From Ananas comosus (taxonomy: Eukaryota > Streptophyta > Magnoliopsida > Poales > Bromeliaceae): 64,000 bases of DNA. The DNA is taken from NCBI RefSeq assembly GCF_001540865.1, contig NC_033628.1, forward strand, positions 3,049,077-3,113,076, written 5' to 3'. The notes under the pieces were generated by a model. The model saw nothing but the letters and a program-made list of their open reading frames with translations. It ran no database searches and was not told the origin of the DNA. Within the stretch, counting starts at the first letter, position 1. Every line of letters begins with the position of its first letter. Of the stretch, positions 20,881-32,060 are shown piece by piece. A program made the translations under genes and the position numbers.

Positions 20881-20941
20881 TAAGTCGCGGGATAGAAAAA
20901 ATGACGAGATTTAAGTCGCGGGATAGAAAAAATGACGGTTA
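20881..20941. repeat. 31-bp tandem duplication
   Basis: TAAGTCGCGGGATAGAAAAA plus ATGACGAGAT is immediately repeated with ATGACGGTTA at the second end. Recent-looking because the two copies are nearly identical. Confidence 0.9.
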
Positions 20942-20944
20942 TTA

Positions 20945-22045
20945 TCGGTGCATTTTATTAGGAGTATAATGAAAATATATGCCGTCCTTTCCCAACTGTT
21001 TTTCTTACACTAATTTTTAGTTTTGGGCCTATTTTCCACTTATGTCCATTATGCGATTATGGATAATATTTATTATTTAGCATGATTAATTTCGACAAAT
21101 GTGTCTTTTCTTATATATAAAATTATTATCGTTCAGAGTTTTCGGTCAAGCAAGTATTTAGTTTTTAACTGGATCGGCTCAACATTGCTCGATGATTAAT
21201 TTTATGGTGCTTTCTCTATCAATTTGATAATTTGTCCATAGAATGTAGTATATAGGCTGCACTTTGTTTTTCTTTTTTCTAATTTTTTTCCTTCCTACTC
21301 TAATACTGCTAGAACGTCCATCAATCAAAGGCAATTAGTAAAATAATTTAGAATAAATTATTGGCCAACCGAAATTTGCAGTTTGATTAGCTTCCTATTC
21401 AGATTGGCCAACCGAAAGTTGGAGAATAGCTTACTTCGATCCGGTGTGGATTTTAGCTTCATTCACAAGTTACTTCTGTGTGAAGTAGACTGCGACATCA
21501 CAATGCATCTTTTACATTCATTACTGTAAGCTTAGGTATGTTTGGTTCCACATAAAATTGTGGAAAAGAAATTTTTGGTGGAAAAAAAATTTACGTCGTT
21601 TAGTGTTTGATTTGTAGTAAAAAAAAATAGTTTTCCATGCCTGTTGTTTGGTTGAAAGAAAAAAAATTAATGAAAAGTTATTTAATATATAATAAAATAT
21701 ATTATTAATATATAATATTATTATACTATATATATTATAATTATAATTTTTATTTATAGATTAAATATATTTAAAATTACAATAAACATATTATATAGTA
21801 TATAAGAGTTATATATTTAGATATTAATAAATATATTATATATTTTCGATTATTTGTTGAAAGAACAAAAAAAAAACAAATAGAAAATGATTATATATTT
21901 TTTTATTATTATATATATTAAATATATATTATTAATATACAATAATTATTATACTATATGTATTATTATTATAATAGACTTTTTATAAATAAATAGATAT
22001 AAAATATATTATACAAATATATTATACAATTAAGTATATAATATA
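20945..22045. other. AT-rich intergenic DNA
   Basis: Contains a twin motif TTGGCCAACCGAAA(G/T)TT at 21361-21420 and a possible MITE start TTAGGTATGTTTGGTTCC at 21532, followed by highly AT-rich DNA (21660-22040). No gene. Confidence 0.4.
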
Positions 22046-22050
22046 ATACA

Positions 22051-22204
22051 TATTAGTAGCAAAATCACATTGTTGCTACCACTCAACCCTAGGGGGACCA
22101 CTTAACTCTAACCGACTAATATCATCCTGACCTACAATTTTTCATCCAAGAGTTAAAAATTTGATAGCAAGAAGAGCGTTTTACTATTAATAGTATTCCA
22201 GCCT
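22051..22204. mobile_element. MITE family B, partial copy
   Basis: Shares TAGTAGCAAAATCACATTGT, CTAGGGGGACCACT, ACCGACTAATATCATCCTGA and TTTTACTATTAATAG with the fuller copy at 22751-22986, but lacks an internal piece. Confidence 0.6.
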
Positions 22205-22231
22205 AATTCTATATATATATATATATAGTCC

Positions 22232-22449
22232 GGCTACTATGCTATTAATAGCACGAAGCACTTTGTGCTACCAAGTTTTTCGCCGTTAGATCTACACTTT
22301 TGATTATTTTGACCCGTTAGATCATACTATTCAACTAACCACCCACTCAACCCTAGGGTGCCTACACCATCCTAACCGCACATCTCTTAATTCAATGGCC
22401 AAAAACTTAGTAGCACCAATGACTTGGTGCTATTAATAGCATAGTCGCC
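22232..22449. mobile_element. Microsatellite-flanked MITE family A, copy 1
   Basis: Inverted ends GGCTACTATGCTATTAATAG and CTATTAATAGCATAGTCGCC, 218 bp, non-coding. It lies between a (TA)n run (22210-22228) and a (TA)n(GA)n run (22455-22529). Copies 2 and 3 sit in the same context. Confidence 0.75.
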
Positions 22450-22454
22450 TACTT

Positions 22455-22455
22455 C

Positions 22456-22529
<74 letters not shown>
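22455..22529. repeat. (TA)n(GA)n microsatellite ending at an ambiguous base
   Basis: About 12 TA then about 25 GA units; base 22530 is N and the downstream MITE copy begins in mid-sequence, so the assembly is uncertain here. Confidence 0.9.
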
Positions 22530-22530
22530 N

Positions 22531-22695
22531 GTTAGATCTACACTTTTGATCATTTTGACCCGTTAGATCATACTATTCAACCAACCATCCACTCAACCCT
22601 AAAGTGCCTACACCATCCTAACCGCACATCTCTTAATTCAATGGCCAAAAACTTGGTAGCACCAATGACTTGGTGCTATTAATAGCATAGTAGCC
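22531..22695. mobile_element. MITE family A, copy 2, left end missing at the N
   Basis: Starts in mid-element (GTTAGATCTACACTTTTGA) right after the N and runs to GCATAGTAGCC. Nearly identical to 23072-23236. Confidence 0.7.
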
Positions 22696-22700
22696 TACTT

Positions 22701-22701
22701 C

Positions 22702-22745
<44 letters not shown>
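22701..22745. repeat. (TA)n(GA)n microsatellite
   Basis: TA and then GA dinucleotide run between MITE A copy 2 and MITE B copy 2. Confidence 0.9.
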
Positions 22746-22747
<2 letters not shown>

Positions 22748-22750
22748 GGT

Positions 22751-22986
22751 CTGGGCTACTATTAGTAGGAAAATCACATTGTTGCTATCAGTTTTTTAGC
22801 CTTTGGATCAACTCTTTTCATTATTTCTAACCATTGGATTAAATACTAACCCAGTGAGGACCACTCAACCTTAGGGGGACCACTCAACTCTAACCGACTA
22901 ATATCATCCTGACCCTACAATTTTTCATCCAAGAGTTAAAAATTTGATAGCAAAAAGAGCATTTTACTATTAATAGCATTCCAGCC
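22751..22986. mobile_element. MITE family B, fuller copy
   Basis: Begins CTGGGCTACTATTAGTAG and ends TACTATTAATAGCATTCCAG, an inverted pair of the same general type as family A. The internal phrase CCACTCAACCTTAGGGGGAC also occurs, diverged, at 38560-38590 and 40615-40645, so the family is dispersed through the window. Confidence 0.6.
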
Positions 22987-23018
22987 TAATTCTATATATA
23001 TATATATATATATAGTCC

Positions 23019-23236
23019 GGCTACTATGCTATTAATAGCACGAAACACTTTGTGCTACCAAGTTCTCCGCCGTTAGATCTACACTTTTGATCATTTTGAC
23101 CCGTTAGATCATACTATTCAACCAACCATCCACTCAACCCTAAAGTGCCTACACCATCCTAACCGCACATCTCTTAATTCAATGGCCAAAAACTTGGTAG
23201 CACCAATGACTTGGTGCTATTAATAGCATAGTAGCC
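23019..23236. mobile_element. Microsatellite-flanked MITE family A, copy 3
   Basis: Ends GGCTACTATGCTATTAATAG and CTATTAATAGCATAGTAGCC; 218 bp like copy 1. (TA)n run at 22995-23013 on the left, (TA)n(GA)n at 23241-23300 on the right. The order MITE B, TA, MITE A, TA/GA occurs twice (22051-22529 and 22751-23300), pointing to segmental duplication. Confidence 0.8.
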
Positions 23237-23240
23237 TACT

Positions 23241-23242
23241 TC

Positions 23243-23300
<58 letters not shown>
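23241..23300. repeat. (TA)n(GA)n microsatellite
   Basis: Third microsatellite of the cluster, ending in GAAAGAGAGTGAG and followed by another MITE-like phrase (CTATCGATAGCATAGCGGC). Confidence 0.9.
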
Positions 23301-23353
23301 TGAGTTGAGCTAGAATACTATCGATAGCATAGCGGCACTTTTGCCATCAATTT

Positions 23354-23435
23354 GTTTTCGATGATAGAGCCTCCAAATTGGTGATCGGTACAGTTGAATA
23401 TGAGCTATATCATTTGAAGTATTTTTAAATTTTAA
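23354..23435. repeat. Dispersed repeat also present in HAD intron 4
   Basis: TTGTTTTCGATGATAGAGCC, AAATTG, AATATGA and AAGTATTT match in order with 10656-10735 inside the HAD gene (ttgttttcaatgatagaactt...). This accounts for part of the open frame at 10211-10738. Confidence 0.6.
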
Positions 23436-23544
23436 ATAAAGATATATCTATTTTGGCATGCTGAGTGCATGATATTGGAATATTTATTATTAGCATGATT
23501 AAGTTTGACAAATGTGTCCGTCTACATGTTTCTTTCTTCTTTTT

Positions 23545-23850
23545 TTTCAATGAAACCAAAAATTTCGAATGATTTTTTATATTAAGTTGTAAAACTTCGC
23601 CAAAATGTTAGACTTTTTTAAAAGTTGATGTCAACATTTTAGTTGGCTATATAAATTACAAATATAAATTAAATTTTTAGTTCACAAATTAAAATTCAAA
23701 ATTTGCATTTAAAATTGAATTCATATTTAAATATATTATTTATTTAATTTGAAGCGGTATTTTTGAATTTTGTATAAAGATATATCTATTTTGGCATGCT
23801 AAGTGCATAATATTGGAATATTTATTATTAACATAACTAAGTTTGACAAA
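23545..23850. repeat. Dispersed repeat, copy 2 of a pair with 20340-20620
   Basis: Collinear with 20340-20620 (see there). The end phrase AAGATATATCTATTTTGGCA is itself doubled in this neighbourhood, at 23439 and 23784. Confidence 0.75.
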
Positions 23851-24980
23851 TATTGAAGAAAAAGTTGTAGGAAATAAACTTGACAAACTGATAGTAAATT
23901 TAATAAAATTAAAATTTTTAGCTCAATTAAGTCTAAAAAACTCATATAACAAGAAAAAGTTGATTAAATTTCAAAATCTTAAAATTTAAAACTAAATAGT
24001 AAATTTTTAAATTTAGGCCACTGATTATGATGAAATTAATGGAAGTTTTTAGTGAAACTCTACAATCATTAAGCATTAGGGATCAAAATATAGTATCTTG
24101 ATCACATTTAGTAGTTGCACCGGGTATCGCCAATTCTTTTCAGATGAAACAGTTTTTTTTTTTTTATAATTTTGTGACTTATACCAAATTTAAATGTTTG
24201 ACTTGTAGGTCTGGCTAATCCAAGTGATGAAATTATTTAGTTAAACAATATAATTATCAAGCTAACCAATAGTCAAAAAATGGTGAGTTACGTACACAAA
24301 TGTCATTTTACAAAATAATTATATTCTAGAGGAGTATAAGAGATGCAATGAGTGTTGAATCAGATGTAGCCAATAATTTTCTTCCTTATAATCATAAAAA
24401 AGTGTCGAACACTTTTTAAGAATTTATAATCTCAAAGATTGTATTTAAATATTTGGGTACTAAATGCAAAATAACCAAACGGTTATGAGCTAAAGATGCA
24501 CTTTTGTAATTTTAATAACGGTTAGCAAACCAAAATGGATATGTTTATGGTAATAATCCATAGAGTCAGTAATTTAATAAAATTACCTAATAAATTTTTA
24601 AAAAATATAGTAAAAAATAATTAGAAGCTGTGAGTTTAATAAAATGACCAATAATTTGGGTATCTTCAACTATTCGATTTATTAAACAATTAGTTATCAT
24701 TCTCTAGTAAGATTAGTAAGTGCAATATAAAATTATAAATATAATGAGAAATAGTTACATATACACCCCATTTGGAGAGTAAATCTTATAACTCACCCAT
24801 CCAATGGGTGGGGTGCTTTCATTAGTCACATGATGTTACTGATTAAGTCTAGATACTGAAAAATTTAAAAAAAATAAAAAATCATAAATATGGATAAATA
24901 TAAAGGCAGGTGAGGGCTATTTTTAAAAAAACGCCATAATTGAGAGTGTTGGAGCTATTTCTCACCGCACTCCCGCGAAG
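23851..24980. other. AT-rich intergenic DNA
   Basis: No open frame of note, no terminal repeats recognised. Confidence 0.4.
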
Positions 24981-24989
24981 ATGAGACCT

Positions 24990-25111
24990 ATTTATAGATA
25001 TCGTATCGATAACTGATTCATTTCCCAGTGTCATCTTCATCTCAATCCCTTTTTATAGATACCGTCTCGATAACTGATTCATTTTCCAGTGTCCTCTTCA
25101 TCTCAATCCCT
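24990..25111. repeat. 61-bp tandem duplication
   Basis: Two adjacent copies of a unit beginning TTTATAGATA and including CGATAACTGATTCATTT, CCAGTGTC and TCTTCATCTCAATCCC. It immediately precedes the CT-rich leader-like sequence of the next entry. Confidence 0.92.
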
Positions 25112-25650
25112 TTCTCCGTTGCTTTATTGTTACCAAGGTACGTCTCTCTCTTTCTTCCTTTCTCTCTCTAGGGCTTGTTTTATATCTCTCTTAGCTAGCT
25201 AGGTTTGATCTGATGCCTCTCTCTTGTTCTTGTTTATTATTTCATTTAGATGGTTGCTCGAATGGCCATTCAGAGTTTTTTGTGGTCGAGGTCATTCACG
25301 TAGGGATGAGTCATATCATCCTGTGGTATGTTTGGCCTCTACGTTCGTACAGACATCTTTGTCTGTATCTCTCCGGCTCGTATGTCGCCACCGACCTCGT
25401 CTCATAGTGCACTAATTCTAAAGAAAATGGAGATGGTGGTGGAGATGGGGTAGTGAGGTCGATGGTAGTACGAGCTTCCGCATGGAAGATGTCAATGGAG
25501 TGCACGCCCCATTCCATCCCTCATTTTCAGCAGATGTTCGTGTGGAGATATATGATCGAAGTCACGCAGTGGAGGAGCCTCTTGTACCACTGGATGGGTG
25601 ATATACTATGTTGTTTTCATGAAGAGCTAGCTATATTATTCTGAAGTTCT
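25112..25650 (+). pseudogene. Possible degenerate gene fragment
   Basis: The stretch has gene-like layout: CT-rich leader, a consensus donor ACCAAG|GTACGT at about 25137, an acceptor ATTTCATTTAG at about 25249, then ATGGTTGCTCGAATGG and roughly 400 bp of higher GC. Frames break repeatedly (stop after about 17 codons, then shifted frames to about 25644), so nothing intact is encoded. No protein family was recognised. It may equally be part of an unrecognised transposon. Confidence 0.25.
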
Positions 25651-27341
25651 ACTTTCTTTTTTTTTTACTATAATCCTTTTATATATTGTAGAGAGCAACA
25701 AGAAGTGATATTTAAAAAAAACAGACAAATATTCAGGAATGAGAAATTTAGGTTATCTTGCTCTCTGAATATATTCTGCTATATATATTTTTTAAACCAA
25801 AAATCGATTTTCATTGAGAGAGTAGCATACTATATGTAAAATACATAAAACTTCTAAACATAAAGTGAAGTTGAAAAAAAAAAAAAAATTTGGTAACTAA
25901 ATGTTCATTGCACTAAATAAGTTACCTATTTTATGATGGGGCTTCAGCTCCATCTAGTAATGTATTATGTTAAATAAGAGGACAATTTCATTGATACCCC
26001 TCTCGATATTTGAAATTTTATGGATACCTTTATAAAATTTAAAATATCATATGTACATGTCCCTATGTCACAGTAAATTATTATACATGTCCCTACCATT
26101 AGTCAACATTAGTTTTACCTTTGGTTAATATATGTTAGACATGGTTAACTTTTAAAATGATAATTTTGCACTCAGTTATCTCCAAACTTAATTATGTTAA
26201 TAATAAATAATTATGTTAATAATAAATAATTATTTCCTAACATTTGAGACAATAAATTTTTAAAAGTGTTTCATTCTTATGTACCAATAAAAGGATTGAC
26301 TAAACCACCAAAAGAAAAAAATCATGAAAGGGTATTAGTACCGGTCATCACATTTTGATCTCCGCCCCCCATCATTATTTTCTATAATTGTTCCCTAAAA
26401 TGCAATTTGAATGATCATGCATTTGTAATTTTACTTTTAAAGTTTGGATGATCATGCATTCATAATCCACTGATTCCATCTTGCCTAATGGCGCGATCAT
26501 ACATTTACATAATAAGTTTAAATTTTAAATCTGAAAATTTTATAACTTAACTTTTAAAATTTAAAATATCAAATTTAATGTTTAAACTAAAAATAAAATA
26601 TAAATTTAGCATTTTAAAATCTCAAATTTAAAATTTAAAATTTAAAATTTAAAATTTAAAACTTAAATTTTAAATTTTGAATTTACAATTGAATCTCAAA
26701 TTAAAACAATTTTAAAATTTGAAGAGAAAATTAAAATTTAAATTCAAAATCTAAATTTAGTTTTGATTTTGCCGGATTCAGATTTTAGTTATCTAACTTT
26801 ATTTCTGCGGAGATTATGGTCTTCATGAAATCCAACACTATTAGAGGCCGGAAAGCAGAGAAGAGAACTATAAAGACAAAATAAAGGAAACAAAAGAAGA
26901 CTCTATCACACATAAAATTATAAAATAAAATGGTAAACAACAATCCAAATCTTTAATTAGACCACCATAATACATAATTGTTTCCAAGCACGCTCACGAG
27001 AACTTCTAGTTCTAAACTCAGTATCATGGGCGAAAAATTTTATAAATTTTACAGCATAATTTACTATTTGAAAAAATAATACAACTTTAATAAACTAAAT
27101 AATAGAATTTTATACAGCACAAGACATAGAAGTGACCTTAGACTAGAGAAGAGCCTTTGCGTAAGCAGCAGAAATCTAATGTCCCTTATGTTCACACTAC
27201 CTAATAATTTTTTAGTGGTACCTAATAACTTGACCGTAAAAACCAATATGTGATAATTTTCTATATTTCTTGTAACTTGAGTAGATTTGTAATATGTGAT
27301 GGATAAACTAAATGCTCAGATACAGATCACCACAACATCTA
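25651..27341. other. AT-rich intergenic DNA with low-complexity AAATTTAA blocks
   Basis: 26515-26760 is a near-simple run of AAATTTAAAATTTAAA-type words that recurs in style at 39840-39960 and 41580-41710. No gene. Confidence 0.45.
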
Positions 27342-28062
27342 TCTATACCTATACATTATTTCCCATGAAGTCTTGCCACGTAGCGGTCCCTCCTTTATCC
27401 TTACCTTCTTCTCTCTGCTCACTTTTTGATGTTTTGTCTTCTCACCCCATTTCTACACGATGTTTCGTCTTCCCATCCGCTTACCTCTCAATTAATGGGG
27501 TCAAATAGTTCAATTTCATATAAACAAATTGCTTTCATAAGAAAAAATAAGTAAAATAAGATTTCTTCGTACTCTTTTTTCTAATTTTTTTGGTGCATAA
27601 GAAAATTTCAAATTTTGTAAATTTGGAGCGCAACATCGCAGGGAAAAGCGAAGATAAATTTAGAGTCAGTGAGAGAAAATAAGTAGTAGGTTTGGAGAGA
27701 TCTGTAGGGGATCAACGTCGCTGTGACGAAAAAGGAGCTCGACGTTGATAATAGCGGCAAAAGTGATGTGGAGATGGGGATTCATCTCCCCGATGTCGGT
27801 AGTGCGATTAAGATGCTATGAAGTAATAATTTTATTGCTGCTTCTTTCATTATTATTTTTTATAATTTATTTATTGAAATTATAATTTTTGTTTTATTTG
27901 TACGTATATATGTTTCATCTCTTTTATTTGTATATATGTTAATATAATTATCTTTATTTATTAATGTCTTATGGCAATTCAAAAAAATTTAAAATTTTTA
28001 CTTTGTGAATCTTTTGTCTTCTATAGTATTAGCCCACCGCAATGCGCGGGTAACTTCACTAG
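27342..28062 (+). mobile_element. Non-autonomous Helitron, copy 1
   Basis: 5' end TCTATACCTATACATTATTT preceded by A (27341); 3' end with hairpin CCGCAATGCGCGG (28036-28048), a short spacer and CTAG (28059-28062), followed by T. Insertion between A and T, a 5' TC, and a 3' hairpin plus CTRR are the Helitron hallmarks. 721 bp, no RepHel frame. The opening resembles that of the copy at 55918 (TCTATACT...). Confidence 0.8.
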
Positions 28063-28421
28063 TTTTAATTGAAAATGAAAAAATTGCTGCTAGCTAAAGA
28101 GTTAGACACTAATCTTTAGTCATCTTTTTTGAAGAATGAACACAAGTGACTCTACAGTGAACAATTGCAATTGAGAAGATAACCTCATCGCGTGACATAA
28201 AAGGAAGTTCAAAATAAAAAAAAGGATGTGCAACGATGAAGTCAAACCAGTTGCAACCCTTGCATTTATTTAGGCCTTTCACAATTGCTTACCTGTGATA
28301 AAAGTCTTAACATGAAGCTTTTCCATCTTCAATCATGGGAACATTCTTCAATCTATGCTTTGAGAGTAACAGCAAAATTGTCTTGAGTAACAGAGAGGAA
28401 AGGTGCCGAGCGGAATGACAA
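28063..28421. other. Intergenic DNA
   Basis: No gene or element ends recognised. Confidence 0.4.
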
Positions 28422-28523
28422 GAGAATTGATTTTACCTGTAATAATAGGTTTAAATGAGAAATATGAATCATGAGAATTGATTTTACCTGTAATAATAGG
28501 TTTAAATGAGAAATATGAATCAT
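28422..28523. repeat. Perfect 51-bp tandem duplication
   Basis: Unit GAGAATTGATTTTACCTGTA...AAATATGAATCAT occurs twice with no mismatch (28422-28472, 28473-28523). Either very recent or an assembly effect. Confidence 0.95.
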
Positions 28524-28648
28524 GAACAAAATATACAGATTGGCCTTTCGAAACTCTCTTCCAAAGGAAGAGAAACTTTTGCTACAAAAAGACTAACGGA
28601 GTCCTCAAATTTTTTCTATTTCAGAACAACAAAACTATGATATGTAGC

Positions 28649-29269
28649 TAGGGGTGTAATGTGGGCCGTGCCGGGCCAGCACGGCCCACATTTCCCATGC
28701 CAAAACGGGCCGAAGGCCAGCCCGGCACGGCCCGGCCCCAAAGTCGGGCCGTGCAGTGCCGGGCCAAAATTTTTGGACCCTGGCCCAGCACGGTCCCCCG
28801 GCCCGGACTGTACGGGCCGCTCCGGGCCGGGCTGGGCTTTGGGCCAGCTGATTTTTATTTTATTAATCTTATTTAAAAATATTTAAAATTTTTAAAAATA
28901 AAAATAAAGATATTATTTTAAAAAAAAAATTAATGTATNNNNNNNNNNNNNNNNNNNNNNNNNGTCTGCTTTCACAGAACCCAACTCACTTGGGAGAGCC
29001 CCAAAGTCAAAACCCAACTTCCAATGCACATTGGGAGTTGGGTTGATGCAGCTTGGGAGTTGGGTTGGGTGCAACCCAACTGACCAACTCCCTGCCCGGG
29101 CCCGGGTCGGGAGGCACGGGCCACACGGCCTGTGTCGTGCCGGGCCGTGCCGGGCCACCGTGCCGCGGTAACAAGGGCCAGCACGACCCGATTGAGCTGG
29201 CCGGGCCGGCCCGGCACGAGTGCTACAGTGCTCGTGCTGTGCCTGGCCCGGCCCACTCTCGTGCCGGCA
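28649..29269. mobile_element. hAT-type GC-rich element, copy 2, containing an assembly gap
   Basis: Left end TAGGGGTGTAATGTGGGCCG with GGCCCGGCAC-rich arms at 28660-28850 and 29085-29260, AT-rich middle. The left flank TATGTAGC (28641-28648) resembles the right flank TATGTGTAGC (29270-29279) except for a GT insertion. A canonical right terminus (CACCCCTA) is absent, so the end is tentative. The open frames here are composition artefacts. Confidence 0.55.
28939..28963. other. Assembly gap of exactly 25 N
   Basis: Fixed-length N run between an AT-rich stretch and CTGCTTTCACAGAACCC. True gap size unknown. Confidence 0.98.
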
Positions 29270-29295
29270 TATGTGTAGCCTTCCTATTCAATTAG

Positions 29296-29715
29296 TAGTA
29301 TATTGAAAGTGGGACACTATATACTAGAATTCTATTCCCATATAGGGAATTAATGATGATTTATTATTTATAGCTTGAAAATGGAATACACTTCTGGCAT
29401 TTTACTGAGGTTTTTCCATCTTTAAGCGGTTACAAAGATTGGTGCCTCAGGTTAATTAAACTAACAAAATTCATTTTATGAAAAATAAACAAATTAAACA
29501 AACTTACCGTTGTCGATTTGAAAAGCTTTTCCTGCAGGAGAACTTTGCAGGAATCATCCCCCAGATGCCAGATGTGAAGAGTGGGAGGGGGAACTAAAAA
29601 CATCAAATTACTGATGAGAAATTTTTATTGAGGAAAGTAACTTAGATCAAAAGATTAAAACTTGAAGAGATATTTAAGTAAAACAAAGGCCTATAGTTGA
29701 GGGAATCACTAAGAA
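29296..29715. other. Intergenic DNA
   Basis: No gene recognised. The phrase CCTATAGTTGAGGG at 29690-29703 recurs as CCTATGGTTGAGGA at 31016-31029, just outside the next element. Confidence 0.4.
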
Positions 29716-31015
29716 AGGGGTGTAATGTGGGCCGTACCGGGCTGGTACGGCCCACATTAACCGGGCCGTTTCATGATGAGGGGCGGGCCGGCCCGTCCCC
29801 ATTTCGAATCCGGACTGCGGAGTTTCCGGCCTGTTTATTTAGAGGGAGGCCCGGCCGGGCCCCTGCGGCCGCCGGCCGGACGGCCGCGGGCGGCGGGCCG
29901 CGGCTTCGTGCTAGCCTGTAATAGTTGGAATTTTCCCTCTCTTCCCATTGTTTTTCTGTTTTTTTTAAATTTATTTTTTGAAGAAAAATATAAGTGTTTT
30001 TAAATTATAAATTTTTATTTATTATTTTAATTTACACAATTATGTCCAACTTTTTAAAAATTTTTTTAAACTTATAATTTTTAAAAATTAAACATTAACA
30101 ATAAATTAATTTTTAATATTATTAATTAAATATTATATAAAATTTAAGCTTTAGAATAATAATATTTCACTTTCGGTTTTATAGATTTTTAATATAAATA
30201 TTTTAATTTACATTTGTTTTATCCAAAAACCATTTTATTATAAAATTAATATTACTTTTTCTCATAATTTTTTATTATTTGAAGTGATATTGATATTCTA
30301 AAAAAATTAAAAAATATTTTTTTTGAATTAATCGTATTACATAAATACATTAGAGAAAAGAATAAAAATTTTAAAAATCAAAAAATATATAGATTGAAAG
30401 TGTAGGAGTACTGGAGTAGAAAGAATTAGTGTTTGTAGAAGAAAATACATGAAGAATTATTTGTTGTGATGAATTTGGAGATTTATAGGAGTATTTATAG
30501 ATATAAAAAAATTTATTTTTTAAATAATATGAATTTTTTAAAATTTTCTGACCAAAATGCCCTATCTAACAGCTAAAATATTGAATGTTAGTGAGGGTTG
30601 ATTTAAAAAATATCTTTTTTAATTTTTTTGACCCCCTTTTTGAAAAAATAAAAATTAAAAAGCATTAAAAAATAAAAAGGAAGGGACCCGTCCATCTTTG
30701 GAGATCAAAGGTCTTACAGGATACAGGCCTAAAACCTAGTAGCCTACAGGTAGGGTCTAAGTCCCAGGAAACACTGGGCAAGGTCCTGCCGGCCCGGCAG
30801 ACATGGCCCGCCGTGCGGGGCTGTGGGCCAATCGTCCGGCCTGGTACAGCCCAGGCACGACATAGGCCGTGCCTTGCTAGGCCTGCGGGCCGTAAAAACT
30901 CATCCCGGCACAGCCCAGATTGTCAGGCCGGCTCGGCCCGGTATGAATGCTACAATAGCCGTGCCGGGCCACGGCCCGGCCTGCAGTCGTGGTCGCGACC
31001 CGTTTTACATCCCTA
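29716..31015. mobile_element. hAT-type GC-rich element(s), copy 3
   Basis: Left end AGGGGTGTAATGTGGGCCG; right end CGTTTTACATCCCTA; GC-rich arms at 29725-29920 and 30785-31010 around about 850 bp of AT-rich DNA. The inverted termini agree (AGGGGTGTAA / TAGGGATGTAAAA). No clean 8-bp duplication abuts the ends, so this may be one 1.3-kb element or two truncated ones (a second start TAGGGTCTAAGTCC lies at 30751). Confidence 0.55.
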
Positions 31016-31430
31016 CCTATGGTTGAGGAGGTTACCATACAATTATTTTTTTTAAAAAAAAAATTGAAGAGTAATAGATTGTTCTAAAACAGATTGAGAC
31101 ATCCTGTTTGGAAAACATAGCATAGTTGACACCCTACTTTTATATTACAAGAATTGCAGTTCATGCTACACTGCTTTATCACGTTAAGCTATCACATACA
31201 TATATATAAGCAATATTGAGCAGTCAATACTCGTTTCAAGTCCTTCTCTATCAAGAAGTTGATCGATCATTTTACGACAACCAATACAGAAGACGCATCA
31301 AAAGAATTATGCTCCTACAGCAAGGATGTGGATTATAATGAAATAGAAATACATCAAAAGCACTTAAATCACCTAACCTTTAGGTAGCTCACCTTAGAAT
31401 TTAAAAGTAATTTGTTCATACGATCCAAGA

Positions 31431-32060
31431 TGTTTGGGCATAGGTTTATATAATGTGTGTTTAGGCTTGTGTTAGGTTAGGGGTTTGATTTGGTTAAACT
31501 TTTTTGGTTTCTAATAAGGCCCATCAAGTTTGGGTTGGGTTAAGCTTATGTGCTTCAAGCTCAAGTTTGGGTTGGATTTGGAATTCGGGGTTTGGCTCAG
31601 CTTAAGGTCCGTCCAGATTAAATTCATGTTTAGGTTGGATTTATATTTTAGTTGTGGGCTATTAGGCCCTGGTTTAGTTTTAGGTTTAGGCTTGATATGG
31701 TTTGGGTTGGTTTCATACGGTTTGGTTGAGCCTCATATTCAAATTTGGGTCTGGGCTCAGTATGGGCTCATATAGTTCAACTTATTGGTTGTGGATCTAG
31801 AGTTGGACTAAATTCAAGCCCTATAGTTTGGATTTACAATCAAGCCTGGGTTTGACTTGAGCTCACATTTGGGCTTGGGCTTCACTGGCTCCGTCAGATT
31901 TCTCAATTCCCCAGATGAGAGTCAGAATGATTCGGGCTCCAAAAATGACCCTCCAAAATTTCTTTTGGGCTCCCGATTCATGTTCGGGACGTCCGAAGAG
32001 TGGTGGAAGCTCTGATTCGCAGAGTTTGAAATATGAAAGTATGAAAGTATTATTTTTGGT
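31431..32060. repeat. TTGGGTT-rich dispersed repeat, copy 1
   Basis: Collinear with 51180-51870: AAGGCCCATCAAGTTTGGGT, GGTTAAGCTTATGTG, TTCAAGCTCAAGTTTGGGTT, TCATGTTTAGGTTGGATTTA, AATGATTCGGGCTCCAAAAA, GATTCATGTTC. Full of degenerate TTGGGTTGGATTT words. No coding potential recognised; element class unknown. Confidence 0.75.

Noticed and set aside
22440..23300. CRISPR-like spaced repeats
   Set aside because: Regular repeats here are MITE copies and dinucleotide microsatellites, and the DNA is plant nuclear.
28659..31055. Many overlapping GC-rich frames
   Set aside because: Same cause as at 19.5-20.3 kb: repeated GGCCCGGCAC words leave few stops.
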